56,136 bases of DNA, from positions 1-56,136 of the forward strand of contig CAKZRZ010000038.1 in NCBI GenBank assembly GCA_937918955.1, in the 5' to 3' direction. The translations under genes and the position numbers were made by a program. Positions 1 to 9,835 of this stretch are shown in pieces. Source of the stretch: an uncultured Arenicella sp. (GTDB lineage: Bacteria > Pseudomonadota > Gammaproteobacteria > Arenicellales > Arenicellaceae). Every line of letters starts with the position of its first letter. Within the stretch, counting starts at the first letter, position 1. The notes below the pieces were generated by a model, which saw only the letters and a program-made list of their open reading frames with translations, made no database searches and was not told where the DNA came from.

Positions 1-63
1 CCAAGGCGATGGTTGTAGGACGACTAAACCAAGCAACATAGCGATACACACAACAATTCCCAT
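1..63 (-). CDS. Partial CDS, N-terminal signal or anchor segment, runs off left edge
   Basis: An ATG at 61-63 on the minus strand opens a frame that stays open for 21 codons to the window edge. The translation is strongly hydrophobic (begins MGIVVCIAMLLGLVVLQPS), as expected for a signal peptide or membrane anchor. It starts 35 bases after the stop of the MATE gene on the same strand, so the two may be co-transcribed. A purine-rich stretch (ACGGG and AACGAG) precedes the ATG. Nothing of the mature protein is visible, so no function can be given. The frame could also be chance, because only 63 bases are available. Confidence 0.45.
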   Translation of the reverse strand, partial: MGIVVCIAMLLGLVVLQPSPW

Positions 64-98
64 ACTCGTTTACCCGTAAAAATTCTAATCTCGAATAA

Positions 99-1481
99 TT
101 ATACTTGATCACTTTCAAGCGACTGTCGTGCACCACGATCAATATTAAAATCTCGCATGTGCTGCATTAGTCTCCAAAACAACAAGATGCCAACAATAGA
201 TAAGCTCACTACCATGGCAAACCACATACCCCTGGCACCCGCTAGGCTCGGCCACCATTGATAAAAAGATAGACCAACTCCAATCGGCAAGCCAAATACC
301 CAGAAGGCTAAAAACTGATATTTTGGAGGGCTAGAAGTATCATGATAAGCCCTTAAGGCGCATATCATTGCTACCTGCAAACAATCAGCAATTTGAAACG
401 CAGCACCGAAATACAGTAGCACAACGGCCACCTCTATTACTTCAGGGTCGCTGGTGAACAAACGTATCAAGGGCTCGGTAAAAAGTATGAATGCCACGCA
501 TATGACAAGTGAAATGGCTAAATTAAAAGCGGTACCTACCTTTACGGTATACCACGCTTGATCAGGCTGCTCGGCACCCAAAAGTTGCGAGGCTCGAATA
601 GTTACACCTTGGCCTAAACCGGTGTAGAGCATGAAGCTTAGCGATGCGACAACAATCGCCACAGCATGGGCGCCGGCTTCGATGACGCCGAACTTGGCGA
701 TCATAATTCCCGCCCCCGAAAACATCGCGAGCTCGATCACAATCGATAGCCCAATGGGTAAACCAAGCTTGAAAGTTTGCCTTATAGTCTCAACGTTCGG
801 CGACTGAAAATTTGCAAACAAAGCCCTATGCTTTAGCCTTGCGTGTGTCTTCAGAACAACCAGGTTAATAATAAACGCGAGCCACATTAAAATTACTGTA
901 GCCCATGCACAACCTACCCCGCCAAATCTGGGAAAACCAAAAGCGCCATTTACTAATACGTAATCGAGCGGTATGTTAATTAGAAAAGCAGCGAAATTTA
1001 CCAGAAAAACCACGCGTGTAAGACTCATGCCTTCTAAGGTTCCTCTGACCGCGGGCATCAGAGTCATCGGAATAGCGCAAAGGCTAATCGCGAACAAAAA
1101 ATCCCTAGCGATATCAGAGAGTGCTGGCTCGAAATCAATAAAGGCAAATCCCCATGCGGCCGCCCAAACCACTAACATGGCGATCAAGCCGAGGGCAAAG
1201 CACAACCAAATGGATTGGTGCAACTGATGCTTTACTCCAGCTTCATCTTTCGCTCCAAAACGCTTTGCTACCAATGGCTGCGTGGCAAAGCCTATCCCCA
1301 TGAAGAACAGGATTATCATATTCCAGATATTCACGCCTAGGTTCATCCCAGCCAAATCAAGCGTGCTCGCGCGCCCTGCAATCAATACATCGGTGGCCGA
1401 CATGCCAACCAGCGAAAGCTGAGCGAGCGATACGGGCGTGGCGAGCTTGATGAGTGATTTTAATTCAGAGGTAACAGACAC
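99..1481 (-). CDS. MATE family multidrug/Na+ antiporter
   Basis: Predicted inner-membrane exporter of the MATE (multi antimicrobial extrusion) family. This family couples efflux of cationic drugs or metabolites to Na+ or H+ entry. The 460-residue length and about twelve hydrophobic segments arranged as two homologous halves are typical. The N-terminal half begins with the family-like stretch LIKLATPVSLAQLSLVGMSATD and has a QPLVAKRFGA segment after the second membrane helix. The start is GTG at 1479-1481 with only a weak ribosome site, so a slightly different start is possible. It lies just upstream of the partial gene at the window edge. The substrate cannot be deduced from sequence. Confidence 0.9.
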   Translation of the reverse strand: MSVTSELKSLIKLATPVSLAQLSLVGMSATDVLIAGRASTLDLAGMNLGVNIWNMIILFFMGIGFATQPLVAKRFGAKDEAGVKHQLHQSIWLCFALGLIAMLVVWAAAWGFAFIDFEPALSDIARDFLFAISLCAIPMTLMPAVRGTLEGMSLTRVVFLVNFAAFLINIPLDYVLVNGAFGFPRFGGVGCAWATVILMWLAFIINLVVLKTHARLKHRALFANFQSPNVETIRQTFKLGLPIGLSIVIELAMFSGAGIMIAKFGVIEAGAHAVAIVVASLSFMLYTGLGQGVTIRASQLLGAEQPDQAWYTVKVGTAFNLAISLVICVAFILFTEPLIRLFTSDPEVIEVAVVLLYFGAAFQIADCLQVAMICALRAYHDTSSPPKYQFLAFWVFGLPIGVGLSFYQWWPSLAGARGMWFAMVVSLSIVGILLFWRLMQHMRDFNIDRGARQSLESDQV

Positions 1482-1820
1482 AAGAATTTTTGCTCAGGCT
1501 AAGGGACTAGGTTCGGCGCAACAGCATTTCATAATATTCTCAGACCAAGCAAAACACTATGTTTTTTTTAACCATCAGCACGGCAAAATGAGTTTAAGAG
1601 AAAGTATGTAATTGCATTAACACCAAGCCCTCGAAATACTTGTGTCAGATAACATCAGTATTATTAAAATAAGTAGAATCGTTACGAGGCTTGATTGATT
1701 CGCGCAACTAGCGCATGGTTAATGATGCTAGACATTAACACCGTGGGCATGGACATTTATTAAAACGTCGAAGTTAATTCTCCGTACGCCCTAAAATTAA
1801 CCTCTGCTAAGTTAAGCAAC
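1482..1820. other. 339-bp intergenic region between divergent genes, one inverted repeat
   Basis: This gap separates the divergent MATE and choice-of-anchor I genes and must hold both promoters. I see no coding frame of useful length. One perfect inverted repeat, GTTAATG at 1718-1724 and CATTAAC at 1733-1739 with an 8-base centre, lies about 80 bases upstream of the 1821 start. It could be an operator. No confident -35/-10 pair was found. Confidence 0.4.
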
Positions 1821-3386
1821 ATGTTCGAATCTAAAACCAGACCTAACTCACAAGCCCTGAAGGCAAGCATCTCCCTATGCTTACTTACTGCCTGTGCTAT
1901 GTTGACACTTGCAATAAACCAAAGCGCTCACGCGCACGGTGCAAATCATCATTTGGGCGATCGAATTAAATTGAGCGCTTTGAGTCGCTACCATGTTGGG
2001 CCATTCGGTAGCGGCGCAGCCGAAGTGGTGGCATTTGATCCGGCGACACAACGAGCGTTTGTAACAAATGCTCACAAGAACTCAGTGGACGCTATTTCAT
2101 TAGCTAAACCCCACTTACCTCTTTTCGATTTTTCGATTGATTTTAGCAAACACGGCAAGGTTAATAGTCTTGCAATTATGAATGGGATCCTCGCGGTAGC
2201 TGCAGAAGCTAAAGACCCCCAGCAAACTGGCGTAATCGAGCTTTTTGATACCGATGGCAAGCCGATTCATTCTTTCTCAGCTGGGGCAATACCTGACATG
2301 GTTACTTTCAGCCCAAATGGCAAATTCATTCTCAGTGCCAACGAAGGAGAAGCAGCCCGTGATTTATCGAATGACCCTGAAGGCTCAGTTACTTTAATAA
2401 GTCTTGATTCGAAATCAATTAAATCATCAACGGTAACGCAGATTAGATTTAACCAGTTTACACGTGACAATATCGACCCACTAATAAATATCTCGCCAGC
2501 AGCAAAAACCGTAGCTCAAGATTTGGAACCCGAGTACATCACCGTAAGCGGTGACTCAAAAACAGCTTGGGTGAGCTTGCAAGAAAACAACGCCCTCGCC
2601 GAAATTAGCCTGGAACACAAACGAGCTAAAAGACTCTACCCTCTTGGCTACAAAGATCATTCAAAACCAATAAACGCTTTGGATTTAAGCGACAACGACA
2701 AAAAGATAAACATTCAAACTTGGCCAGTTAAGGGAATGTATCAACCTGACTCCATTGCCAGCTACGAGGTCAATGGAGACACTTTTATCGTCACAGCAAA
2801 TGAAGGGAATGGGCGCGATCAAGAAGTATCGCGCGTGGCTAAGCTGAACAATGCGAATGAGTTTAACGAGTCACTTGGGCGATTAAAAGTATTGGCTCAT
2901 AAAGCTGAAGAATCAGGAGAATTGATCTCTTTCGGTGGACGCTCGTTTTCCATTTGGAACCAAGACGGCGTGCAAATATTTGATAGCGCCTCACAGTTTG
3001 AAAAGATCACGGCACGTGATTACCCAAGACTCTTTAACCAAGGAGATTCTCGTAGTGACGATAGTGGCCCCGAGCCAGAAGCACTGACACTCGGCAAGAT
3101 TGGTAACTCAATCTACGCATTTATCGGTCTCGAGCGAACCGGTGGAGTTATGATCTATAACATCAGTAAACCCGAGAGCGCTTTTTTCGTAGACTACTAC
3201 AATAATATCAGTCCAAAACTCGACGTCAGTGACCCTGAAGCTGGCGATATGGCACCAGAAAGTTTGGTATTTGTAGATTCTGTAGACAGCCCTAGCGGAA
3301 AGCCATTTCTTATTTCTGCAAATGAACTTAGTGGCACATTATCTTTATATAAGATAGATCACGCTGAGCACAAAGACAGAAAGTAG
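1821..3386 (+). CDS. Exported choice-of-anchor I family beta-propeller-like protein
   Basis: A 521-residue exported protein. Residues 1-38 form a signal peptide (basic start, hydrophobic core, cleavage near AHAHG). The mature part resembles the choice-of-anchor I / LVIVD-type propeller proteins found beside alkaline phosphatase-like and surface proteins. It has repeated blades with phrases such as VVAFDPATQRAFVTNA, PDMVTFSPNGKFILSANEGE, EPEYITVSGDSKTAWVSLQENNA, SFIVTANEGNGRD-like and GPEPEALTLGKIG. These give alternating beta strands and repeated N/E-G or D-x-E acidic loops that may bind calcium. No catalytic motif is visible and no C-terminal sorting anchor is obvious. Role unknown; likely periplasmic or secreted. 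The gene stands alone. Confidence 0.75.
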   Translation: MFESKTRPNSQALKASISLCLLTACAMLTLAINQSAHAHGANHHLGDRIKLSALSRYHVGPFGSGAAEVVAFDPATQRAFVTNAHKNSVDAISLAKPHLPLFDFSIDFSKHGKVNSLAIMNGILAVAAEAKDPQQTGVIELFDTDGKPIHSFSAGAIPDMVTFSPNGKFILSANEGEAARDLSNDPEGSVTLISLDSKSIKSSTVTQIRFNQFTRDNIDPLINISPAAKTVAQDLEPEYITVSGDSKTAWVSLQENNALAEISLEHKRAKRLYPLGYKDHSKPINALDLSDNDKKINIQTWPVKGMYQPDSIASYEVNGDTFIVTANEGNGRDQEVSRVAKLNNANEFNESLGRLKVLAHKAEESGELISFGGRSFSIWNQDGVQIFDSASQFEKITARDYPRLFNQGDSRSDDSGPEPEALTLGKIGNSIYAFIGLERTGGVMIYNISKPESAFFVDYYNNISPKLDVSDPEAGDMAPESLVFVDSVDSPSGKPFLISANELSGTLSLYKIDHAEHKDRK

Positions 3387-3513
3387 ACCTGCGAACTACA
3401 TACGCCGTCAAACCACAATAAGCTGACACACAACTAGTCACTAACACGGTCAACGCCGAAATGCGCTCGCTGAGTAAGCTAAGCTCGGCTAGTATCTACT
3501 CATGCTGGGCCGC

Positions 3514-4470
3514 CTACTCGGGCTTTGCGTCAAAAAGATCTTCCGCCGCATTTTGATATTCATCAAGCGACACGCCCTGTCTTAGCAACAGAGCAGGCGG
3601 CAGAGTCGCAGCCTCAGTCTTGGTAAACGAACGCCATGATTGATGCGGCTCGCGCAACAAATCATCCGAACGGATTAATCCATATGCGCTTATCACAACC
3701 AATAAAGACACTAGCCATTTTCTCTTTGCGGACATCGAAGATATATAGCTAAAGGTTCCAACTAACAACCAAACTGCGAAGGCCGCAAAGCACAATACGC
3801 TTACCCATTGACCAACAACTTGGTCTTGCAAGTTAAATCGTAGCACCAGAATAGCGATGGTAAACACATTGGCAACGATTACGCCCAAGCACGCAAGAAC
3901 CCACAGCGCACGCGCATTGCTCTCTCCTCTTATTAGCTTGGCGATAAACCCAAGCACCAAACTCCAAACCAGTATTAAGGCCAAGACGCCTGCAGCACTA
4001 ACCAGTAAAACGTCAAGCTGAACAGGCTCTGTGGTTCTCAATTCGTTGACAATGGTATGAACAAACGCCGCAACTATGGTAAGCATCAGTAACGACGGCC
4101 AAGAGCTAAAACGTTCGGCCAACACAAACCATTTAGATCGCAAAGCCGCTGGCGCAACACTCACATCGGCATCGAAAAAGCGAATTAAGGTATCGCCCAA
4201 ACGAACATCACTTTCTAGAGCATAATTTTTCTGCGTAGCTCGAAGCGATCTTCCATTGAGCTGAGAGCCATTGGTTGACGACAAGTCTTCGAGTAACAGC
4301 TTGCCATCATCGCTAAGGCTTAAATGCAAGTGTTCGGCATCGACAAAACGATCTTGAATAATGATGTCACTATTCCAGCTGCGGCCAATGCTGATACCCT
4401 GCTGATCCAAGTTAAAACGTTGAATCCGAACACCGTCTTTATCCGTTATTTGGGCAACCAAGCTTCTCAT
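3514..4470 (-). CDS. FHA-domain inner-membrane protein
   Basis: 318 residues. The N-terminal third is a forkhead-associated domain that would bind phosphothreonine peptides. It shows the family hallmarks in order: SIGRSWNSDI (about residues 27-36), the histidine in DAEHLHLSL, and the DLSSTNGSQLNG loop (about 63-74). The remainder carries about five hydrophobic helices ending near residue 270, followed by a short polar tail. Its ATG overlaps the stop of the upstream protease gene by four bases, so translation is probably coupled and the two products may work together. The FHA part is N-terminal and therefore probably cytoplasmic. No kinase or phosphatase gene is adjacent, so the phosphorylated partner is unknown. 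Confidence 0.85.
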   Translation of the reverse strand: MRSLVAQITDKDGVRIQRFNLDQQGISIGRSWNSDIIIQDRFVDAEHLHLSLSDDGKLLLEDLSSTNGSQLNGRSLRATQKNYALESDVRLGDTLIRFFDADVSVAPAALRSKWFVLAERFSSWPSLLMLTIVAAFVHTIVNELRTTEPVQLDVLLVSAAGVLALILVWSLVLGFIAKLIRGESNARALWVLACLGVIVANVFTIAILVLRFNLQDQVVGQWVSVLCFAAFAVWLLVGTFSYISSMSAKRKWLVSLLVVISAYGLIRSDDLLREPHQSWRSFTKTEAATLPPALLLRQGVSLDEYQNAAEDLFDAKPE

Positions 4471-5771
4471 AGTGATTCCTCGATAAACTTTCGATTTAGC
4501 TGGCTTATTTGGTCGCGCTCAATTGCCGATATCGATAAGTGGCTCACAAATTGCTCAAGGCCATTGATACGTTCGAGCATAAGGAGAGAATCGTATAAAC
4601 CCGGCATTTTTTTAAATTCGCGAATACAGGTTGTTATGCGAGTGTAGTGAGCGTCATTTTTTTGACTCGGCTCTTCCCCTTCAAGGAAATCAACGTGGCA
4701 GCGATAACTGGTCGAGTTATCATAATTCGAGGAATTGTTCGCCGACATCCAAGGGCGAATGGCACTGGTAAATTGCAAAGAATTTAAGGTAACAGCACGC
4801 AAATGATCAAAACTAAAATACAGCTCACCCGCGCTTAACGATGAATCTAAGTAGACTGAATTGCCCGCTCGGCAGCTTTTCGATACCGACGCTATATCTC
4901 GCTCTTTATTCGATTCATTGGTCTGCCCCCAGCACTGAAAATCTTTACGAATTTCACCAAAAAGATCGTTTCCTGCAAATTTTTCGACCGCCCAATCGTT
5001 ATCAATAAGCTCTTGCACACGAGGTCGCTGCCATTGCTTGATTTGTGAAGCGATCTCAGCTTGATAGTCAGCACGATCAATAGCGCGGGCTGCGTTCACC
5101 AAATCTAATGCGTTTTTGGCTGGAACAAGAAAACTAAGCTGACTGCCAGCTGTAGCAACATTGACTCCTACCACTCGGCCTGAGGCATTGACGGCGGGAC
5201 CACCGCTCATGCCAGGGTTTAGGCTGCCAGAAAACAGAATTTGATCGTTGTAACTGTGCTCTACCATCCCATTATTGGGGCCTTTAACTAAGCTTGTACC
5301 AAAGTCTCTAGGATTACCCAGTGCATAAACCGTCTCACCTTTTGCCAGCAGATCAGAACTAAACTCAAGATAGCGTGGGCTTGGAGATGAGTGCCTAAGC
5401 ACGGCCAAATCATGAATGACATCAAAGTCGAGTAACTCCAAGCTGCCCTTCTGACCGGTGTGCGATTGATATTCAATACGATGGTTCTGCGGTGCTTGGA
5501 CGAATGACGACACAACATGGTAATTTGTGACAATCAAACCATCGCTCGAAACTTGAAAACCTGAGCCAATTGAAGACTTACTACCCGCCTGTGGCGAAAC
5601 TACTCTGATCTGGTAAACCTGATCGTAATACGCTTCAAAAGATTGTGTATCGTTGTCTCCTGGTCTTGGTGTGGCCGAATCACCACCGATACTTTGAGCC
5701 TGTGCCTGAAGCCCGTATAGCCACAAGCACACGGCAAAGTTCAAGACCGCTATTATTCTTTTTTTGTCCAT
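4467..5771 (-). CDS. Secreted trypsin-like serine protease (S1/HtrA-like, no PDZ)
   Basis: Exported chymotrypsin-fold protease of 434 residues from the ATG at 5771. That start is preferred over an upstream in-frame one at 5873 because it gives a clean signal peptide (MDKKRIIAVLNFAVCLWLYG, cleavage after AQA) and has TAGGA upstream. The catalytic triad is visible: His85 in VTNYHVVSS, Asp121 in VIHDLAVL, and Ser189 in NPGMSGGPAVN. Unlike DegP/DegS there is no PDZ domain. Instead there is a C-terminal region of about 200 residues with four cysteines (FQCW, KSCR, YRCH, TTCI) that I do not recognise and that may form two disulphides. The gene overlaps the following FHA membrane-protein gene by four bases, indicating an operon. 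Confidence 0.88.
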   Translation of the reverse strand: MDKKRIIAVLNFAVCLWLYGLQAQAQSIGGDSATPRPGDNDTQSFEAYYDQVYQIRVVSPQAGSKSSIGSGFQVSSDGLIVTNYHVVSSFVQAPQNHRIEYQSHTGQKGSLELLDFDVIHDLAVLRHSSPSPRYLEFSSDLLAKGETVYALGNPRDFGTSLVKGPNNGMVEHSYNDQILFSGSLNPGMSGGPAVNASGRVVGVNVATAGSQLSFLVPAKNALDLVNAARAIDRADYQAEIASQIKQWQRPRVQELIDNDWAVEKFAGNDLFGEIRKDFQCWGQTNESNKERDIASVSKSCRAGNSVYLDSSLSAGELYFSFDHLRAVTLNSLQFTSAIRPWMSANNSSNYDNSTSYRCHVDFLEGEEPSQKNDAHYTRITTCIREFKKMPGLYDSLLMLERINGLEQFVSHLSISAIERDQISQLNRKFIEESL

Positions 5772-6063
5772 AATCCTACCCGGTGGGGGGATTAGATAAG
5801 CCCCGACCGTACCCTTCTTTTTATTTGTTAACGCGCACTGCACGCCAGCATACAACACTCCATTGAATGGCAAACATAAGCCACTGTGTGTTGCTCTTAA
5901 TTTTTATTAAACATTCGTTCCAGCAAACCGCATAAAGACTATGCCCTACGCATACCCAATGCATCACTCAATGGTCTATAGCATGCATCACAATCGCGCG
6001 CATGTCATAAACTATACTGGAATGTAAGTTTTAAAAATATCTTGAACTCACGAGGCCTGCCAA

Positions 6064-7413
6064 ATGACATTACGCTCCCAGCTTAGTAAACGATTGACCG
6101 CTTCGCATTCTACATCCTTTAGTTTAAAAACACTCGTTCTAGCGGCACTTGGAGCGATAAGTTTAATCACAACTCAAGCATCTTCAGCACAAATCGCAGA
6201 GCAGCTTTTTAGCTCGCAACCTACAGCCACCCCAAAATTGGCTAGTAGTGGAGGCTACGCAGTAGGAGTGCAAACGCTTGAGCTGAGCAACCCAAATCAA
6301 GTTAACGCTAAGGATTTTCAAAGCGTTTACGATCGACCGATTACGGTTGAAGTTTGGTACCCAGCGGCGCCAAAGGCAAAAACCAGCGAAGTAAAAGCGG
6401 TGTACCGAGACCAAACACGTTCAGGCAAACCATTCAGTCTACAAGGTGAGGCCATTCGCGACACTAACGAGAATAGTGAACTTAAATCAGCGCCGTTGGT
6501 TATCCTATCGCATGGGTATACTGGTTATCGCAGCATGATGTTTTATCTTGGCGAACATTTAGCCAGTCATGGCTATGTAGTTGCCGCTATCGACCACACA
6601 GACTCCACCAATAAAGATATCGACTTCGCCAAAAATGGTGGCGCGGGTTTTCCGAGCACCTTGTATAACCGAGCAAGAGATCAACAATTTGTTTTACAAG
6701 CGCTGACGCGTTCAGGCGCCCCATTTTCTGAACTGATAGATCAAGATACCGCGGCAATCGTTGGGTATTCTATGGGCGGCTATGGCGCACTGAATACTGT
6801 CGGCGGCTGCTATAAATTCAGTAAGGAATTCGTTCAAGGTATGGGCGTACCAAGCGAGCAAAGCGATGCACTTAGCAAGGTTTTGAGTAGCTGTTCAGCA
6901 GGCCGCGAGAAAGCTGACTCGCGCTGGAAAGCCATGATTGCTTTTGCACCATGGGGCGGAGAACAAGGCGTTCATCAAGCTCAGTCATTGGCTAACATAA
7001 ATATACCTAGCTTGATAGTTGGAGGCGATTACGACGACGTCTCTGGGTATGAAAACGGTATAAAGAAACTCTACGAACAGCTTGGGTCAGAGCACAAGTA
7101 CTTGTTGGTTTACCAAAATGCACGGCACAATATCGTCGCGCACCCAGCTCCAAAAGCAGCGTTTGATAATGATTTAGACCTCGGTCATTATTTTGAGCCG
7201 GCATGGAATTCTGAAACCATCACCCGCATCAACAAGCACATGGTTTTAGCATTTCTTAACACGCATCTTAAAAATGATGTTCAGGCTACGAAGTATCTAC
7301 CTACGCGAGAATTCGCTACCCAGACCAAACAGGCCGACGGCAAACTTACTGAACCGTGGCCAGGTTTTCCGAATCGCTGGGGTGTTGGATTACAATTTCT
7401 ACGCAGTAAGTAA
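6064..7413 (+). CDS. Exported alpha/beta hydrolase, PAF-acetylhydrolase/dienelactone-hydrolase-like
   Basis: 449 residues with an N-terminal signal peptide ending near SSAQ (about residue 43). The alpha/beta hydrolase core shows the oxyanion-side motif LSHGYTGYR, the nucleophile elbow GYSMGGYG, a probable acid in GGDYDDVSGY and a probable catalytic histidine in NARHNIVAHP. The arrangement resembles platelet-activating-factor acetylhydrolase-like and dienelactone-hydrolase-like esterases, so an extracytoplasmic ester or lipid substrate is plausible but unproven. GAGG sits eight bases before the ATG. The gene is convergent with the alpha-galactosidase: the two stops are separated by a single base and no terminator hairpin is seen there. 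Confidence 0.85.
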   Translation: MTLRSQLSKRLTASHSTSFSLKTLVLAALGAISLITTQASSAQIAEQLFSSQPTATPKLASSGGYAVGVQTLELSNPNQVNAKDFQSVYDRPITVEVWYPAAPKAKTSEVKAVYRDQTRSGKPFSLQGEAIRDTNENSELKSAPLVILSHGYTGYRSMMFYLGEHLASHGYVVAAIDHTDSTNKDIDFAKNGGAGFPSTLYNRARDQQFVLQALTRSGAPFSELIDQDTAAIVGYSMGGYGALNTVGGCYKFSKEFVQGMGVPSEQSDALSKVLSSCSAGREKADSRWKAMIAFAPWGGEQGVHQAQSLANINIPSLIVGGDYDDVSGYENGIKKLYEQLGSEHKYLLVYQNARHNIVAHPAPKAAFDNDLDLGHYFEPAWNSETITRINKHMVLAFLNTHLKNDVQATKYLPTREFATQTKQADGKLTEPWPGFPNRWGVGLQFLRSK

Positions 7414-7414
7414 T

Positions 7415-9637
7415 TTAAGTTCGCTTTAAGACAAACAAGCGCGACGAAAAATCTCCCTTTGCTAGATAGTCGTCTTCGTCGGGCTGCATGGCGCACACAT
7501 ATGGCATGTCCAAGCCCATGTGCGTCAAGGCATCGCCGCCAAACGCTAGATCACTACCTTGAAGTTGGTATTGCGCATTTGTGTCAAGATTAACTAAGCG
7601 CACTTTTCTAAACGGAAGATTCGCGGCTGACAGAATATGAAAGTAGCCAAGATAAACGGTGCTTCCGTCACTGGAATTTAGCTGCCAAACCACCTCATTA
7701 TCGGAATATTTTACGCGAAAGAACTGACCATTGACCACGTCGTCCGCGGTTTCTTTATACAGCTGGGCGTAGTGCTTCAAACCGTCGAAATCTTTGTCGA
7801 CGTCCTCGGCGTTTAAAGACATTCCCCGTGCCGCACAGAAAAAGCCTACCTCTGCTCGCGACTTTAACGATACTTGGCGACCGTTCAAATGACTCGGCAC
7901 TGGGCAAATGTATGACGCCATAATAGAGGGTGGAAACAGGTAAGAAGCGCCATTAACAATCGGCAAACGGCCGATAGGCTCTGACATATCGCTGGTCCAA
8001 GTTTGCGACATGTAGCGAAGCATACCAAGGTCCATACGGTTACCACCCGAGGCGCAGTTCTCAAATAAAACGTTCGGATGCTTAGTCACGATTTTGTCGA
8101 GTAGTTTATACAGACCCAACATATATCTATGCGGAGTCTCAAGCTGTCGATCTGTTGGTAAGGCAAAGCTACCAATTTCGCTCATGGTGCGGTTCATGTC
8201 CCACTTAACATAGTCGATATGGCCGCTGCTTAAGACGCTATCAAGGCGTTCAAACAAGTAGTCCTGAACGTCGTGTCGTGATAGATCCAAAGTGATTTGA
8301 TTTCGCCCCTTGGAGCTCACTCGCTTGGGCACGCCGATAATCCAATCTGGGTGATCGCGATACAGCTGGCTATTCGGGTTCACCATTTCTGGCTCATACC
8401 ACAAGCCAAACTTAAGACCCTTTTGCTTCACCTTTGCGGCAACACTTTCAATACCATTCGGGAACTTTCTGCTATCCGAATACCAGTCGCCTAGTGACGT
8501 GGTGTCATCGTTGCGACCTTCGAACCATCCGTCATCAACGACCAACATTTCTAAGCCTAGCGATTTTGTACGGTCAGCCAGCTCTAAAACGCGGTCTTCA
8601 TTAATATCGAAATACGCAGCTTCCCATGAGTTTAAATAAGTTGGGCGCGCCCTGCCTTGAAACTGCTCAGGGCTCACTTTGTGCTTAATAAACTGATGCC
8701 AGATCTGGCTCATGCCATTCAAGCCGCTTGGGCTGAATACTTGAAGCGATTCTGGTGTAGTAAATGACTCGCCAGGGTCCAATTGCCACTGAAAATTAAA
8801 GGGGTTAATTCCGGTGGTAACTCTCACTGAATCAAATTCGCCTTGCTCTACGCTAATAGCAAAGTTGCCGCTATAAACAAACGCTGTGCCGAATACTCGG
8901 CCAGATTGCTCGGTAGCATTCTGATCCATGATCGCGACAAACGGATTGTGCACATTGCCGCTCGTGCCAGTGGACGATTCGATCGTAAAACGGCCTTTGG
9001 GCACCGCCATTCGGTCTTGGTTCATCTCACGAGCCCAAGACCCTTTCAGATGCAGCAAGTCGTAGTCAGCAGCAGGTAAATCTAAACACGAACTCATTGC
9101 ACGCGAAATGGTTGCCCGACGGGCACCTTGGTTAATGATCTTAGCAGACCGTGCGATAACGTCGTGTTGGTCATAAACCGTGTAGCACAGCTCGATTGAT
9201 ATCTCGGCGATCTCGTCATACAAACGCACTAGCAAACTCAAACTCTGACCGCCTCTTGCACTCGGCAAACCGGCTAAGCCAGGCTTGTCATTTACGATCT
9301 CATGACCTTGGTAACGAAACACCTGCGTGCTATTACCGTCGCCGTTAATAATATGCACAGCAGGCAAACGATTATCACTGGTCCCGAACACCGGATACTC
9401 TTGAGGTACATCGCTCAAGTTATAGTATTTGGAATCTTGAAATTCGAGTACACAACCGCGATGCAAACGTCTGGCTCGGCTGGGGTATGTCGTTGAGGGC
9501 TCAATGCGTTCACCGAAATGCATGTGTTCGAGTAAACCTTCGGGTGACACTCGAAACAAGTAGCTAATGCTCGTATTCGACAAGCTAAAGACGCGCGCGT
9601 CAGAGGAGTCACCTGAGTAATGAATTTGAGCGGTCAT
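7415..9637 (-). CDS. GH36 alpha-galactosidase
   Basis: 740 residues, the usual size of family GH36. It hydrolyses alpha-1,6-galactosides such as melibiose and raffinose to release galactose. The N-terminal beta-sandwich (about 1-320) is followed by the catalytic barrel. Visible motifs are VVDDGWFEGR (about 367-375), KFGLWYEPEMVNP (about 409-421), the nucleophile Asp480 in YVKWDMNR, FENCASGGNRMDLGML (about 525-540), and the acid/base Asp550 in TWTSDMSEP. There is no signal peptide, so the enzyme is probably cytoplasmic and needs a transporter that is not encoded nearby. It is divergent from a GntR-type regulator and close to dgoD, suggesting a galactose-to-galactonate route. No galactose dehydrogenase gene is in the window. 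Confidence 0.93.
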   Translation of the reverse strand: MTAQIHYSGDSSDARVFSLSNTSISYLFRVSPEGLLEHMHFGERIEPSTTYPSRARRLHRGCVLEFQDSKYYNLSDVPQEYPVFGTSDNRLPAVHIINGDGNSTQVFRYQGHEIVNDKPGLAGLPSARGGQSLSLLVRLYDEIAEISIELCYTVYDQHDVIARSAKIINQGARRATISRAMSSCLDLPAADYDLLHLKGSWAREMNQDRMAVPKGRFTIESSTGTSGNVHNPFVAIMDQNATEQSGRVFGTAFVYSGNFAISVEQGEFDSVRVTTGINPFNFQWQLDPGESFTTPESLQVFSPSGLNGMSQIWHQFIKHKVSPEQFQGRARPTYLNSWEAAYFDINEDRVLELADRTKSLGLEMLVVDDGWFEGRNDDTTSLGDWYSDSRKFPNGIESVAAKVKQKGLKFGLWYEPEMVNPNSQLYRDHPDWIIGVPKRVSSKGRNQITLDLSRHDVQDYLFERLDSVLSSGHIDYVKWDMNRTMSEIGSFALPTDRQLETPHRYMLGLYKLLDKIVTKHPNVLFENCASGGNRMDLGMLRYMSQTWTSDMSEPIGRLPIVNGASYLFPPSIMASYICPVPSHLNGRQVSLKSRAEVGFFCAARGMSLNAEDVDKDFDGLKHYAQLYKETADDVVNGQFFRVKYSDNEVVWQLNSSDGSTVYLGYFHILSAANLPFRKVRLVNLDTNAQYQLQGSDLAFGGDALTHMGLDMPYVCAMQPDEDDYLAKGDFSSRLFVLKRT

Positions 9638-9776
9638 GAAGATTCCTTTGATAAGTGCTAATTGGCCTAGTTTGGTAAACAGCTAGATCACTGAGCGTAC
9701 CAGCCCTTAGCTGAAGCTGAATGTATTGTTCGAAGCAAAAATACAATTTACATGATCAGATCTACAAATTGCGGCA

Positions 9777-9795
9777 TTTATCATATTTATATACA
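9777..9795 (+). promoter_or_regulatory. Candidate GntR operator, copy 1 (upstream of the regulator gene)
   Basis: The 19-mer TTTATCATATTTATATACA lies 40 bases before the regulator start and matches the element at 11813-11831 upstream of dgoD at 17 of 19 positions, in the same orientation relative to its gene. It sits in the divergent alpha-galactosidase/regulator interval and so could serve both genes. Just upstream, CAATTT (9744-9749) and AAATTG (9766-9771) form a second, perfect 6-base inverted repeat. Confidence 0.5.
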
Positions 9796-9835
9796 ATGAG
9801 GTTAGAATTAAATCCAGAACTTTATAGCGCATTCA

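Noticed and set aside
973-1227. Plus-strand open frame inside the MATE gene
   Set aside because: It is the antisense shadow of a well-supported transporter, is highly basic and has no ribosome site.
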